From positions 62,001 through 126,000 of the forward strand of contig JANSYS010000007.1 of NCBI GenBank assembly GCA_024742275.1: a DNA stretch of 64,000 bases. Direction: 5' to 3'. Source of the stretch: Alphaproteobacteria bacterium (GTDB lineage: Bacteria; Pseudomonadota; Alphaproteobacteria; Thalassobaculales; Thalassobaculaceae). The notes beneath the pieces were generated by a model that saw nothing but the letters and a program-made list of their open reading frames with translations, was not told where the DNA came from and made no database searches. Shown one piece after another: positions 24,499 to 33,932 of this stretch (positions within the stretch are counted from its first letter, which is position 1; each line of letters starts with the position of its first letter). The position numbers and the translations under genes were made by a program.

Positions 24499-25137
24499 AT
24501 GTCCGGGACATTGATCATGGCGGCTTGCCCGACCACGCCGGCAGCGGCAACCGAATCGACCCGGGACACAACGCCGGGAAGGGTCACCGAGTCCCCGCTT
24601 CGGCGGCCGCTTGTGCTGGTCGGCCTGATGGGGGCCGGCAAAAGCAGCATAGGACGCCGCTTGGCGCAGCGGCTCGGTGTGGCGTTCGCCGATGCCGACA
24701 CCGAAATCGAAGAGGCGGCCGGCCGAACCATTCCGGAAATCTTCGAAGCCTTCGGCGAAGAGGAATTCCGCAACGGCGAACGCCGGGTGATCCGACGACT
24801 GATCGAGGGCGGCGGACCGAGTGTGCTTGCGACCGGCGGCGGCGCCTTCATGGCCGACGACACCCGTGCGCTGATCAGGGAGCGGGCTACCTCGCTGTGG
24901 CTGAAAGCCGATTTCGAGACGCTGTTCGAACGGGTCTCTAAGCGGTCGAACCGGCCGTTGCTGAAGACCGCTGACCCGAAAGCGACACTCCGGGATCTGA
25001 TGGCGAAACGCTATCCGGTCTACGCCGAGGCCGACATCGTCGTGGAAACCCGACGGGTACCGATTGAGGAGACGGTCGATAAGGTCTATCACGCGGTCCT
25101 AGACCACTTCGATCGCGAGGCGACGCCTTCTCCATGA
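24499..25137 (+). CDS. aroK: Shikimate kinase
   Basis: Catalyses ATP-dependent 3-phosphorylation of shikimate in aromatic amino acid synthesis. The P-loop GLMGAGKS is at residues 42-49 of the chosen 212-aa form. DADTEIEEAAGRTIPEIF is the shikimate-binding and Walker-B-like region, VLATGGGAF the third motif, and RNRPLL-like SNRPLLK the lid. The start is uncertain: ATGs at 24478, 24499 and 24517 are in frame, and each leaves an unconserved N-terminal tail of roughly 35-48 residues. Upstream codons have no protein-like features. It is followed after 40 nt by aroB, the standard pairing. Confidence 0.9.
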   Translation: MSGTLIMAACPTTPAAATESTRDTTPGRVTESPLRRPLVLVGLMGAGKSSIGRRLAQRLGVAFADADTEIEEAAGRTIPEIFEAFGEEEFRNGERRVIRRLIEGGGPSVLATGGGAFMADDTRALIRERATSLWLKADFETLFERVSKRSNRPLLKTADPKATLRDLMAKRYPVYAEADIVVETRRVPIEETVDKVYHAVLDHFDREATPSP

Positions 25138-25177
25138 CGGTCTTCTGCACGTTGACCCCCGGCAAGACGGAACATCC

Positions 25178-26320
25178 ATGACCGACACCGCATCAGGCGA
25201 TATCGAGACCGTGGAGGTCGATCTCGCGGACAGGCGGTACGCGATCCGCGTCGGCGCCGGTCTGATCGCCGACGCTGGCCGGGAACTCGCCGACCTCGTG
25301 GACCGACGCCATGTGGTCGTGATCGCAGACCAAGGGCTGTCGGGCGCCCCTCTCGACGCCCTGGCAGCGTCGCTCGGACGTTCGGCGGCACGCCGTCTGG
25401 ACGTCCTGACAACGCCGGCCGGCGAGGCCGGGAAGACCTTCGAGCGCTATCAGGATCTGTGCGAGCGGACGCTGGCGCTCGGCATCGACCGGCGGACGCT
25501 GCTGATCGCCTTCGGCGGCGGCGTGGTCGGCGATCTCGCGGGCTTCGTCGCGGCCAGTCTGCTGCGCGGTCTCGACTTCGTGCAGATCCCGACGACCCTG
25601 CTCGCCCAGGTCGACAGCTCGGTCGGCGGCAAGACCGGAATCAACACACGCTCCGGGAAGAACCTGGTCGGCGCGTTCCACCAGCCGCGCCGGGTACTGA
25701 TCGACACCGGCGTTCTCGACAGCCTGCCAAGGCGCGAACTGCTCGCGGGCTACGCCGAGGTGGCGAAATACGGAGCCATCGGCGACCGGGACTTCTTCGA
25801 GTGGCTGGAACAGCACGGAGCGGCGGTGATCGCGGGCGATGCCGCGGCGCGTCGCCGGGCCATCGTCGCCTCCTGCCGAGCCAAGGCGGAGGTGGTGGCC
25901 GGCGACGAGCGAGAGCAGGCCGGTGGTAGGCGCGCTCTTCTGAATTTCGGGCACACCTTCGCCCATGCACTGGAGGCGATGGCCGGGTACGACGGCTCGC
26001 TGCTGCACGGCGAGGCGGTCGCGATCGGCATGGTGCTGGCGGCCCGGCTCTCGGTCGAGGCCGGTCCGTGTTCGGGCCAGGACGCCGAGCGTCTGACGCG
26101 GCACCTGACCGCCATGGGTCTGCCGACCGGTCTCGATGCGGTGGACCCAGCGCGCGGCTGGGCGGCGGAGGATCTGCTGTCGCACATGACAAAGGACAAG
26201 AAAGCGCGCGACGGGCGCATCGTGTTCGTGCTGCTTGACGAACTCGGCGCGGCCAGAGTGCGCGACGATATCGACCCGGCCCTGGCCCGCGCCCTCCTCA
26301 GCCGGCCGCGAGCGGCCTGA
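25178..26320 (+). CDS. aroB: 3-dehydroquinate synthase
   Basis: A 380-aa NAD-dependent, metal-requiring enzyme converting DAHP to 3-dehydroquinate, the second shikimate pathway step. NAD- and substrate-binding motifs are FGGGVVGDLAGF and QIPTTLLAQVDSSVGGKTGIN. Metal-site histidines are in LNFGHTFAHALEA and SLLHGEAVAIG. The length is typical. It is probably co-transcribed with aroK and perhaps with the downstream CorB-like gene (15 nt away). Confidence 0.96.
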   Translation: MTDTASGDIETVEVDLADRRYAIRVGAGLIADAGRELADLVDRRHVVVIADQGLSGAPLDALAASLGRSAARRLDVLTTPAGEAGKTFERYQDLCERTLALGIDRRTLLIAFGGGVVGDLAGFVAASLLRGLDFVQIPTTLLAQVDSSVGGKTGINTRSGKNLVGAFHQPRRVLIDTGVLDSLPRRELLAGYAEVAKYGAIGDRDFFEWLEQHGAAVIAGDAAARRRAIVASCRAKAEVVAGDEREQAGGRRALLNFGHTFAHALEAMAGYDGSLLHGEAVAIGMVLAARLSVEAGPCSGQDAERLTRHLTAMGLPTGLDAVDPARGWAAEDLLSHMTKDKKARDGRIVFVLLDELGAARVRDDIDPALARALLSRPRAA

Positions 26321-26335
26321 GCCGGAGAGCCGACC

Positions 26336-27649
26336 ATGGATCTGCCCTCGGAATTCACTATAGACGCAGGAACGGCGATCACCCTCGGCGTGATCTTCCT
26401 TCTGATCCTCCTATCCGGCTTCTTCTCCGGCTCGGAGACGGCACTGACGGCAGCGAGCAAGGCCCGCCTCACCCAGCTCGCCCGCAAAGGCAGTACCCGT
26501 GCGGCGACCGTCGTCGCCCTGCGGGACAAGAGCGACAGCCTGATCGGCGCCATCCTGATCGGCAACAACATTGCCAACATCCTCGCCTCGGCGCTGGCGA
26601 CCAGCGCGATGATCGCGCTGGTCGGCGAGAACGGCGTCGCCATCGCCACGGTGACGATGACCGTCCTGGTGGTGATCTTTGCCGAAGTGCTGCCGAAGAC
26701 CTACGCGATCAACAACGCCGACAAGATGGCGCTGTTCGTCGGCCCGATCATCCGCGTGCTCGTGCTCGTACTCACGCCGTTCACCTGGGCGACGCGGGTG
26801 ATCGTCGGCGGCACCCTGAAGCTGTTCGGCGTGTCGGTCGCCGCCGGCCTCGGCCATGACGAGCGGGAGGAGGAACTCCGCGGATTGATCGAGATGCACG
26901 CGGAGGGCGGACGGGAGGTTGAGCACGAGCACGAACGCGCCATGCTCCGCAGCATCCTGGATCTGGCGGATGTCGAGGTCGAGGAGATCATGACGCACCG
27001 GGGCTCGGTCCGGATGATCGACGCCGAGGCACCGATCGACGAGCTGCTGGAGCAGGTGTTGGAGAGCCCGTTCACCCGTCTGCCGCTCTACCGGGCCGAG
27101 CAGGACAACATCGTCGGCGTCCTTCACGTCAAGGCGCTGCTCCGGGCGATCCGCGCCGCGAAGGGGGAGACGCCGGAATCCTTCGACGTGATGGCGATCG
27201 CCTCCGAGCCCTGGTTCATCCCGGACACCACAACCCTGCTCGACCAGCTCCAGGCGTTCCGGGAGCGGCGCGAGCATTTTGCGGTGGTGGTCGACGAATA
27301 CGGCAGCTTCATGGGCGTTGTCACCCTGGAGGACATCCTCGAGGAGATCGTCGGCGACATCCTGGACGAGCACGACGTGGCGGTGGCCGGCGTCCGGCCG
27401 CAGCCCGACGGCTCCTACGTGGTCGAGGGGGCGGTGACGATCCGCGACCTGAACCGGGAGTTCGAGTGGGACCTGCCGGACGAGGAGGCCTCCACCATCG
27501 CCGGGCTTGTGCTATACGAAGCGCGCAAGATTCCCGAGGTCGGGCAGGAATTCGCCTTCCACGGCTTCCGGTTCCGGATTCTGCGACGCCATCGCAATCA
27601 GATGACCCTGCTGCGCATGACCCCGATCACGGATGACCCCGCGGCCTGA
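26336..27649 (+). CDS. CNNM/CorB-type membrane protein with CBS pair (HlyC/CorC family)
   Basis: A 437-aa protein. The N-terminal DUF21/CNNM membrane domain (about 1-185) carries LSGFFSGSETALTAAS and LIGNNIANILASALAT, both typical. A tandem CBS pair (about 205-340) includes IMTHRGSVRMID and GVVTLEDILEEIVGDI. The C-terminal CorC_HlyC domain (about 350-435) includes the GAVTIRDLN start. Family members are implicated in magnesium/cobalt transport or resistance. It lies 15 nt after aroB, a linkage common in Alphaproteobacteria and probably not functional. Confidence 0.9.
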   Translation: MDLPSEFTIDAGTAITLGVIFLLILLSGFFSGSETALTAASKARLTQLARKGSTRAATVVALRDKSDSLIGAILIGNNIANILASALATSAMIALVGENGVAIATVTMTVLVVIFAEVLPKTYAINNADKMALFVGPIIRVLVLVLTPFTWATRVIVGGTLKLFGVSVAAGLGHDEREEELRGLIEMHAEGGREVEHEHERAMLRSILDLADVEVEEIMTHRGSVRMIDAEAPIDELLEQVLESPFTRLPLYRAEQDNIVGVLHVKALLRAIRAAKGETPESFDVMAIASEPWFIPDTTTLLDQLQAFRERREHFAVVVDEYGSFMGVVTLEDILEEIVGDILDEHDVAVAGVRPQPDGSYVVEGAVTIRDLNREFEWDLPDEEASTIAGLVLYEARKIPEVGQEFAFHGFRFRILRRHRNQMTLLRMTPITDDPAA

Positions 27650-27703
27650 CCGAGCCCGCCCGATATCCTCCGCCCCTTCCTTCCGCCGCGACGAGAGATC
27701 CCC

Positions 27704-28300
27704 ATGCCCTTGAGCCCTCCCGTAGAGCGCGAACCCGTTCATGACCGCACCATCGTCTGCAAGGGCTGGCGGCGGAGCGACGGTATGTGGGACATCGAGG
27801 GACATCTGGTCGACACCAAGAGCTACGCCTTCCCGAACGAGTTCCGCGGCACCGTGGAGCCCGGCCAGGCGATCCACGACATGTGGCTGCGACTGACCAT
27901 CGACGAGACGATGAAGGTCCACGGAGCGGAGGCGTCGACCGACGCGAGCCCGTTCCCGGTCTGCCCGTCGATCACCCCGAACTTCAAGCGTCTGGAGGGC
28001 CTGACGATCGGCGCCGGCTGGCGCAAGGCGGTGCGCGAGCGCCTCGGCGGGGTAGAGGGCTGCACCCATCTGGTCGAGCTCCTGGGCCCCCTCGCCACCG
28101 TGGCCTACCAGACGATCTTCGGCGAAAAGTCCCGCATGAAGCGCGAGGCGGAGGATCGGGGAGAGGTCCAGCAGGAGACGGGGGGAAGCGGCAAGCCGCC
28201 CCGCCTCCTCAACACCTGCCACGCGTTCTCGGACACAGGCTCGGTGGTCGAAAAAATATGGCCGGAGTGGCACCGCTCGGAGGCCCAGGCGGGGGAATAG
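27704..28300 (+). CDS. DUF2889 domain protein
   Basis: A 198-aa soluble protein matching the DUF2889 family: CKGWRRSDGMWDIEGHLVDTK near the N-terminus, HDMWLRLTIDETM in the middle, then GGVEGCTHLVELLGPLATVAYQT, and a C-terminal LLNTCHAFS and VVEKIWPEWH. The family's role is unknown. From memory it is often found near acyl-CoA metabolism genes, which fits the convergent neighbours here. The fold appears intact and ends 80 nt before the convergent enoyl-CoA hydratase. Confidence 0.8.
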   Translation: MPLSPPVEREPVHDRTIVCKGWRRSDGMWDIEGHLVDTKSYAFPNEFRGTVEPGQAIHDMWLRLTIDETMKVHGAEASTDASPFPVCPSITPNFKRLEGLTIGAGWRKAVRERLGGVEGCTHLVELLGPLATVAYQTIFGEKSRMKREAEDRGEVQQETGGSGKPPRLLNTCHAFSDTGSVVEKIWPEWHRSEAQAGE

Positions 28301-28380
28301 CCGCCTCGCGGCTCGCGCCGACCGCTCGGTCGGCCCGGTTTAGACCGGGAAAGCGGTTGGAGTTGGATCGGGGAACGCCC

Positions 28381-29193
28381 CTACCGCCCCACGAAGCTCG
28401 GTTTCTCCTTCGCCAGGAAGGCCTTGTAGCCGCGCTGGAAGTCCTCGGTATCGAAGGCGTCGTAGCCCTCGTCGATCTCAGCGGCGGTGAGCGGGGCCGG
28501 GTCGATAAGGCGGTAGACGAACTTCTTGTGCCACCGCGCGGTGAGCGGCGCGCCCTCCGCGATCTTCGCCGCCCATTCGTAGGCGGCCGCCTCGACCTCG
28601 GCGTCCGGCACCACCTTGTTGACGATGCCGTAGTGATACGCCTTGTCCGCGTTCAGCAGGTCGCCGACCAGCAGCACCTCCAGCATCGCCGTGGCGCCGT
28701 ACTTCTTTACCTGAAACTCCAGTTCCTCCGGCGACTCCACCAGCCCGAGGCGCTTGACCGGCACGCCGAAGCGGCTGCTTTCGCCGCAGATCCGCAGGTC
28801 GCACAGGGCGGCGAGACCGAAGCCGCCGCCGACACAGAGGCCCTCGATCAGGGCGATGGTCGGGTGCCGGCAGGTCACGACCGCGTGGCCCGAGGGGTTG
28901 GAGGTCTTGGCGTACTCGATGGCCGCCGTCTTGTCCTTGCGTACGCTCTCGAACTCGGAAATGTCGGCGCCGGCGGAGAACGCCTTGCCGCCGGCGCCGC
29001 GGACCACCACGCAGCGCAGCTCCGTATCGGCGTCGAGGGCCGCGAACACCTTGCCGAGCGCCCCGAAGACCTCGAGGTTCATCGCGTTGTGCTTGGCCGC
29101 CCGGTTGATGGTGACCGTCGCGATGCGGTCCTCGATATGGACCAGTACGTCCTCGGTACCGCTCAGGTCGCCGGTTCCCCTGACCTCGCTCAT
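28381..29193 (-). CDS. Enoyl-CoA hydratase/isomerase family protein
   Basis: A 270-aa crotonase-fold enzyme. The oxyanion-hole sequences are AFSAGADISEF and LIEGLCVGGGFGLAALCDLRI. The position that is Glu in classical hydratases is followed by RLGLVESPEELEF. The start at 29193 overlaps the stop of the CoA-transferase gene by ATGA, so the two work as a pair. Such a pair typically activates an acid as a CoA ester and then hydrates or isomerises it (as CaiB and CaiD do with carnitine). The exact substrate is not determinable. Confidence 0.85.
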   Translation of the reverse strand: MSEVRGTGDLSGTEDVLVHIEDRIATVTINRAAKHNAMNLEVFGALGKVFAALDADTELRCVVVRGAGGKAFSAGADISEFESVRKDKTAAIEYAKTSNPSGHAVVTCRHPTIALIEGLCVGGGFGLAALCDLRICGESSRFGVPVKRLGLVESPEELEFQVKKYGATAMLEVLLVGDLLNADKAYHYGIVNKVVPDAEVEAAAYEWAAKIAEGAPLTARWHKKFVYRLIDPAPLTAAEIDEGYDAFDTEDFQRGYKAFLAKEKPSFVGR

Positions 29194-30428
29194 TCCGCCG
29201 CCTCCTTGTTCGGGAGCTCGCCCAGAAGGACCGCCCCCTTTTCCGCCAACTGAGCGATATCGCCGTCTCCGTAGCCCAGCTCCGACAGAACGTCGGCGGT
29301 GTGCTGGCCGAACAGCGGCGAGGGGGCCGCGACCTTCCCCGGCGTGCTCTCGAACTTGATCGGCAGGCCGATGGTCTGGACCTGGCCGGCGACCGGATGC
29401 TCGACCGTCGGCACCATCTCCCGGGCGATGGTCTGAGGATCCCGATGCATCTCCAGCACGTCGAAGATCGGCCCGGCCGGAATGCCCCGGGCCTCGAATT
29501 CCGCCAGCCATTCCGCGCTGGTCCGGGTCTCGAACCGGGCATTCAGTTCGATTTCCAGCTCCTTCAGATTGGCCATCCGGTCGCCGTTGGTGCGGAACCG
29601 CGGATCGTCGGCGAGTTCCGGGGCGCCGATCATGTCTAGCATACCGGCCCAGAAGGGGCCGGTATTGGCGGCGATGTTGATATAGCCGTCGGCCGTGCCC
29701 ACCGCCTGATAAGGCGCGCTCAGCGGGTGGGCCGATCCCATGGCGCGCGGCGCGGTCCCGGTGGCGAAGGCGATGGCCGACTGCCAGTAGGTGTGGGTGA
29801 TCCCCGCCTCCATCAGCGACGTGTCGAGCCGCTGCCCCTCCCCCGTCTTCAGGCGGTGGACATAGGCGGCGCAGATGCCGAGCGCCAGCAGCAGGCCGGC
29901 GGTGATGTCGCAGACCGGGGCGCCGACCTTCACGGGTGGGCCGTCCGGCCGCTCGCCGGTGATGCTCATCAGCCCGCTCATACCCTGAGCGACGAGATCG
30001 AAGCCGCCGCGTTTGGCATAGGGACCGGTCCGGCCGAACCCGGAGATGGACGCGTAGATCAGGCCCGGATTGATCGCCTTCAAGTCGTCGTAGCCGAGGC
30101 CCAGACGGTCGAGCACGCCGGGGCGGAAATTCTCTGTCAGCACGTCGGCCTTGGCCACCAGCCGGCGCAGGATCTCGGCGCCCTCCTCCGTCTTCAGGTC
30201 GATGACCACACCGCGCTTGTTGCGGTTCATCATCATGAAGGCGGCGGCCTCGCCGTTGATCTCCGGCGGCAGCTGGCGGCGCGTGTCGTCGCCGCCCTTG
30301 ATCTTCTCCACCTTGATCACGTCGGCGCCCATATCCGCGAGCATCAGCCCGCAGGTCGGCCCCGCCATGTGATGGCACAGCTCGATCACCGTCATGCCCT
30401 GGAGCGGCCCGAACCCCCGGTTCGCCAT
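29190..30428 (-). CDS. Class III CoA-transferase (CaiB/BaiF family)
   Basis: A 412-aa transferase of the formyl-CoA transferase family. The N-terminal GMTVIELCHHMAGPTCGLMLADMGADVIKVE is the classic family opening. The catalytic Asp is expected in the TENFRPGVLDRLGLGYDDL and GGFDLVAQGMSGLMS region, and TGPFWAGMLDMIG follows. It moves CoA from a donor thioester to a carboxylic acid and is encoded directly upstream of the coupled enoyl-CoA hydratase. Its start is 156 nt from that of the divergent asparaginase gene. Confidence 0.9.
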   Translation of the reverse strand: MANRGFGPLQGMTVIELCHHMAGPTCGLMLADMGADVIKVEKIKGGDDTRRQLPPEINGEAAAFMMMNRNKRGVVIDLKTEEGAEILRRLVAKADVLTENFRPGVLDRLGLGYDDLKAINPGLIYASISGFGRTGPYAKRGGFDLVAQGMSGLMSITGERPDGPPVKVGAPVCDITAGLLLALGICAAYVHRLKTGEGQRLDTSLMEAGITHTYWQSAIAFATGTAPRAMGSAHPLSAPYQAVGTADGYINIAANTGPFWAGMLDMIGAPELADDPRFRTNGDRMANLKELEIELNARFETRTSAEWLAEFEARGIPAGPIFDVLEMHRDPQTIAREMVPTVEHPVAGQVQTIGLPIKFESTPGKVAAPSPLFGQHTADVLSELGYGDGDIAQLAEKGAVLLGELPNKEAAE

Positions 30429-30584
30429 GCAGTCCTCCCGGTCTCGTTTTGGTATTCTTGCTTCCCGGCATTTCCCCACGGCGGAGCGCATCGGGTCAAG
30501 ACGCCCCGGTGGAGGCCCGCCGTTCCAGTCTCGACAACGCGGCGCCGACCTTGCACCTTCCGGCCAGACAACGGGGAGGATGCG

Positions 30585-31625
30585 ATGAGCAAACCCAGGA
30601 TCGCGGTATTCGCGCTCGGCGGGACGATTTCGATGGTGAAGGGAGAGGCCGGCGTAAGGCCGGGATTGACGGCGGAACAACTCGTCGCCGCCGCACCGGG
30701 GATCGATGCCCTGGCCGAGATCGAGGCCCGGACAATCAGCACGATCGGCAGTTCGGACCTCTCGGTCGGAGCCGTGCTCGACGTCGCGCGCGCCGTCGAA
30801 GCGGCGGTCGCCGACGGGGTCGACGGCGCGATCGTCACACAGGGCACGGACACCATGGAGGAGTCCGCCTTCCTGCTGGACTTGGCGCTCCGGGTCGACG
30901 TCCCGGTGGCGGTCACCGGCGCCATGCGCAATCCGCTGTCGATCTCCCATGACGGACCGGGCAACGTCTACGCCGCCATGCAGGTGGTGACCGACAAGGC
31001 GGTGCGGGACCAGGCGCGCGACCTCGGTGTCATGGTGGTCATGCTGGACAGCATCCACGCCGCCGTCGACGTCGCCAAAGCGAACACGAGCCGGATCGAT
31101 GCCTTCGCCAGCCCGGAAGCCGGGCCGATCGGAGTCGTGATCGAGGACCGGGTGCGCCTGACGGGCCGGCCGGTACGTGCCCACAAGACGGCGCTAGACG
31201 CGGAACTGGCGGACGGCACGGCGCTGACCGGCGTCGCCCCACCGCTGCCCTCGGTCGCCATGCTGACCATGGCCATGGGAGAAAGCGGTGCCCTGCTGGC
31301 GGCACTCGCAGACGATCCGGAGACGCTCGGCTACCAGGGCATCGTGCTCGGCGCGATGGGGGGCGGACACACGCCGTCCTGGCTGACCCCGCATCTGGAT
31401 GTGCTGACGCCACGCCTGCCGGTCGTGATGGCCGGGCGGATACAGGCGGGATATCTGCTGGCAAAGACCTACGAACGGGAAGGCTCGGAGATGGACCTGC
31501 TGCGCCGCGGCGTGCGCTCGGCCGGACGCTTGCCACCGCTCAAGGCACGGCTGCTGCTGAACGCGATGCTGATGGGCGGGCTCGATACGGCGGCCATGGA
31601 TCGGGTCTGGGCGGCGGTCAACTGA
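30585..31625 (+). CDS. Asparaginase
   Basis: A 346-aa L-asparaginase-family amidohydrolase releasing ammonia from asparagine or similar amides. The two catalytic triad motifs are visible: ALGGTISM (first Thr at about 14) and TQGTDTMEES (Thr-Asp around 88-90), with Lys in HKTAL. No signal peptide, so cytoplasmic. A GGGGAGGATGCG ribosome site precedes the ATG at 30585. Substrate preference cannot be assigned. Confidence 0.9.
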   Translation: MSKPRIAVFALGGTISMVKGEAGVRPGLTAEQLVAAAPGIDALAEIEARTISTIGSSDLSVGAVLDVARAVEAAVADGVDGAIVTQGTDTMEESAFLLDLALRVDVPVAVTGAMRNPLSISHDGPGNVYAAMQVVTDKAVRDQARDLGVMVVMLDSIHAAVDVAKANTSRIDAFASPEAGPIGVVIEDRVRLTGRPVRAHKTALDAELADGTALTGVAPPLPSVAMLTMAMGESGALLAALADDPETLGYQGIVLGAMGGGHTPSWLTPHLDVLTPRLPVVMAGRIQAGYLLAKTYEREGSEMDLLRRGVRSAGRLPPLKARLLLNAMLMGGLDTAAMDRVWAAVN

Positions 31626-31643
31626 GCCCTCCCCGACTCCGGA

Positions 31644-31677
31644 CGGGCGGCGCACCGTCGAACCGAAGCGCCGCCCG
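31644..31677. terminator. Bidirectional hairpin between convergent genes
   Basis: CGGGCGGCGC (31644-31653) and GCGCCGCCCG (31668-31677) form a perfect 10-bp stem with a 14-nt loop in the gap between the asparaginase gene and the convergent chemoreceptor gene. No T run follows on either side, so termination is inferred from position. Confidence 0.5.
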
Positions 31678-31727
31678 GCCCAGGCTTCCGAGGGATCGCC
31701 AAGGGCGTCTGGGAGAAACCGGCCCGG

Positions 31728-33731
31728 TCAGGCCGACTGAACCTTCGTGACGAAGCGATCCACCACGTCCTTGAGTTCACCGGACACGGCCGTCGTTCGG
31801 CCGGCCGCCTCGGCGACGTTCCCGACGGTCTCGACCGTCCGGTCCGTGGCGTCGTTGACCCCGCCGATGTTGACGGAGAGCTGCTCGGTGCCGCGCGCCG
31901 CCTCCTGCATGTTGCGGGTGATCTCAGCGGTCGCCGCTTTCTGCTGCTCCACCGCGGCGGAAATGGCCGCCGAAATCTCGTCGACCTGCTCGATGCTGCT
32001 GACGATCTCGCGGACCGCATCCACCGAAGTTCCGCAGGCTTCCTGAACCCGGCGGATCTTGTCGGCGATCTCCTCGGTCGCCTTGCCGGTCTGGGTGGCC
32101 AGCGATTTCACCTCAGAGGCCACGACCGCGAACCCCTTGCCCGCGTCGCCGGCGCGCGCCGCCTCGATCGTGGCGTTCAACGCCAGCAGGTTGGTCTGTT
32201 CGGAGATGCTGGTGATCAGTTCGACCACCTGGGCAATCGCCTCCGATTGGGCGGCGAGTTCCTCCATGGAGGACAGGGTGACCCGCGCCTTGTCCGAGGT
32301 GATGCGGACGGTATCACTTGACCGGGTCACCTGACCGACGATCTCGCCGAACGAGGAATCCATCTCCTCGGCAGCGGCGGAAACACTCTGCACATTGGAG
32401 GAGGTCTGTTCCGAGATCGACGCGACCTCGGAGCTGCGATCCTTGGTCTCGCCCGCGACCGCGCGCAGGGTATCGGCCGAACCGCTGAGTTCGTCGGAGA
32501 CACTGCGGAGCTTCTCGAGGCGCTGGCCGATGCTGGTCTGGAACTCGGAAATCGCCTCCTCGAGGGCTTTCGCACGCAGTTGACGCCGCTCGTCGAGCTT
32601 CGCCTGCTCCGCCTCCAGGTCGCGGTTGCGGATCATGTTCTCTCTGAAAACCTGAACCGCCCGGGCCATCTGCCCGATCTCGTCACGGCTTCCCGTCGAC
32701 GGCACGTCCGTATCGAGCCGTCCTTCGGCGAGATCGCCCATACTGTCCGTCAGCGACCGGATCGGCCGCGCGATACTGCCCGAAATCAGGATCGACAAGA
32801 GGATGCCGACGATCAGCGCGGCAACGGTCACAACCGCGGCGACCAGCAACGAGAACTCGGCCGACGACTGCATCCCGGAGCCAAGCCCGTCCTGCAACTC
32901 CTGATACTTCTCCTTCATTTCCTCGATCAGATCGGACGACTGCGTGCCGATCACGTCGAGGGTATCGCGGATCAGGGTGTTTCGCTGACCCGTGATCTGG
33001 ACGACGGTATCGAAGGTCTCGCCATAGGCCGTCAGTTCCTCCTGGACACTGATGGCCCGGAAGTCGCCGGAGTCCACGAGCTTGTTCATGATCTCCAGAG
33101 CGTTTCCGAGGAACCGGCGCACGTAGTCGATGGCTTGGGGGTCGTTCGTCACGAGAAACCGCTGGCTTGCGAAGCGGACCTCCAGGGCGCCCTCCAGCGC
33201 GAAGGTCAAGTCGCCCATCGCCTCGACATCCCCCCACCCCTTGGCGTCCTCGACCATCTCCTTGATCGTCGAGGTGAACCGATCGCCGACACCATCAAGG
33301 TCGGCGACGATCTTGGCGCGCCTTTCCTGCAAAGCGGTGACCTGAGCGAAGGTTTGGCCGTAGGTCAGCATGTACTGCTGAAGCTGACTGAGGCGTACGA
33401 TCTGCTCATCGTCGGTAATCGTCGCCTGCGCCTCGTCGAGATGTGCCTGAGCCCGCTTGAGGCTGTCTTCGACCGCTGTGATCGCATCGGCGGACCCGTC
33501 GGCTTCAAAATCCTTAACACCGAGTTGGGCGTTGAGGATATTGGCCTGAATGCGGACGATCAGACTGCTGTTCGTGGCGATCCCCCGGTAGTCGGTCACG
33601 CCTTCCCGCGATTGCCAGAGGCTGTAGCCCGCCTGACCGGCCAGGGCCACAAGCAGCAGGATGACAATACCGAACCCGGCTGAAAGCCTGGTGCCTATCC
33701 TGAAGTTCGACAGGTAAGAATGGGCTGTCAT
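31728..33731 (-). CDS. Methyl-accepting chemotaxis protein (first of a tandem pair)
   Basis: A 667-aa transmembrane chemoreceptor. The first helix is near residues 17-38, a periplasmic all-helical sensor of about 240 aa follows (size and composition resemble the helical bimodular class), then a second helix near 285-308, a HAMP domain and a cytoplasmic signalling helical hairpin. The tip motif reads [34 protein letters not shown] (quoted 6-residue core NATIEA). No CheR-binding pentapeptide is visible at the C-terminus. The ATG at 33731 has AAAGGTG upstream. The ligand is unknown. No che genes are in the window. Confidence 0.93.
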   Translation of the reverse strand: MTAHSYLSNFRIGTRLSAGFGIVILLLVALAGQAGYSLWQSREGVTDYRGIATNSSLIVRIQANILNAQLGVKDFEADGSADAITAVEDSLKRAQAHLDEAQATITDDEQIVRLSQLQQYMLTYGQTFAQVTALQERRAKIVADLDGVGDRFTSTIKEMVEDAKGWGDVEAMGDLTFALEGALEVRFASQRFLVTNDPQAIDYVRRFLGNALEIMNKLVDSGDFRAISVQEELTAYGETFDTVVQITGQRNTLIRDTLDVIGTQSSDLIEEMKEKYQELQDGLGSGMQSSAEFSLLVAAVVTVAALIVGILLSILISGSIARPIRSLTDSMGDLAEGRLDTDVPSTGSRDEIGQMARAVQVFRENMIRNRDLEAEQAKLDERRQLRAKALEEAISEFQTSIGQRLEKLRSVSDELSGSADTLRAVAGETKDRSSEVASISEQTSSNVQSVSAAAEEMDSSFGEIVGQVTRSSDTVRITSDKARVTLSSMEELAAQSEAIAQVVELITSISEQTNLLALNATIEAARAGDAGKGFAVVASEVKSLATQTGKATEEIADKIRRVQEACGTSVDAVREIVSSIEQVDEISAAISAAVEQQKAATAEITRNMQEAARGTEQLSVNIGGVNDATDRTVETVGNVAEAAGRTTAVSGELKDVVDRFVTKVQSA

Positions 33732-33789
33732 TTCCAGCACCTTTATTGGTTAAGCATTCCTCCAACTCCCCCACGTTGTAATGGAAAAA

Positions 33790-33804
33790 TTAAAATTCCC
33801 TGAA
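33790..33804 (-). promoter_or_regulatory. Possible CtrA-like site upstream of the first chemoreceptor
   Basis: In the direction of the gene the sequence is TTCA-N7-TTAA, one mismatch from the CtrA consensus TTAA-N7-TTAA, about 60-73 nt before the ATG. It sits in an AT-rich spacer where chance matches are easier. Confidence 0.35.
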
Positions 33805-33866
33805 AGAAAAAAGGGTCACATTTTTGATAGTTTCTCGCAAAAGTTTTATCTATTTGCATCGGACAC

Positions 33867-33901
33867 AAAAAACCCCGGCGGCCGATGCTCGGCCGCCGGG
33901 G
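33867..33901 (-). terminator. Rho-independent terminator after the second chemoreceptor
   Basis: A perfect 13-bp GC-rich stem (33873-33885 with 33889-33901) around a 3-nt loop, followed on the minus strand by TTTTTT (33867-33872). It lies 31 nt beyond the stop of the upstream chemoreceptor gene and separates the two receptor genes into independent units. Confidence 0.93.
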
Positions 33902-33932
33902 CTGATATCCGGATGAGAGGGTGTGTGACGGC

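Noticed and set aside
28381-30428. A single 696-codon frame joining enoyl-CoA hydratase to sequence overlapping the CoA-transferase
   Set aside because: The upstream part is an out-of-frame Arg-rich reading of the CoA-transferase gene. The hydratase has its own ATG with a 4-nt overlap.
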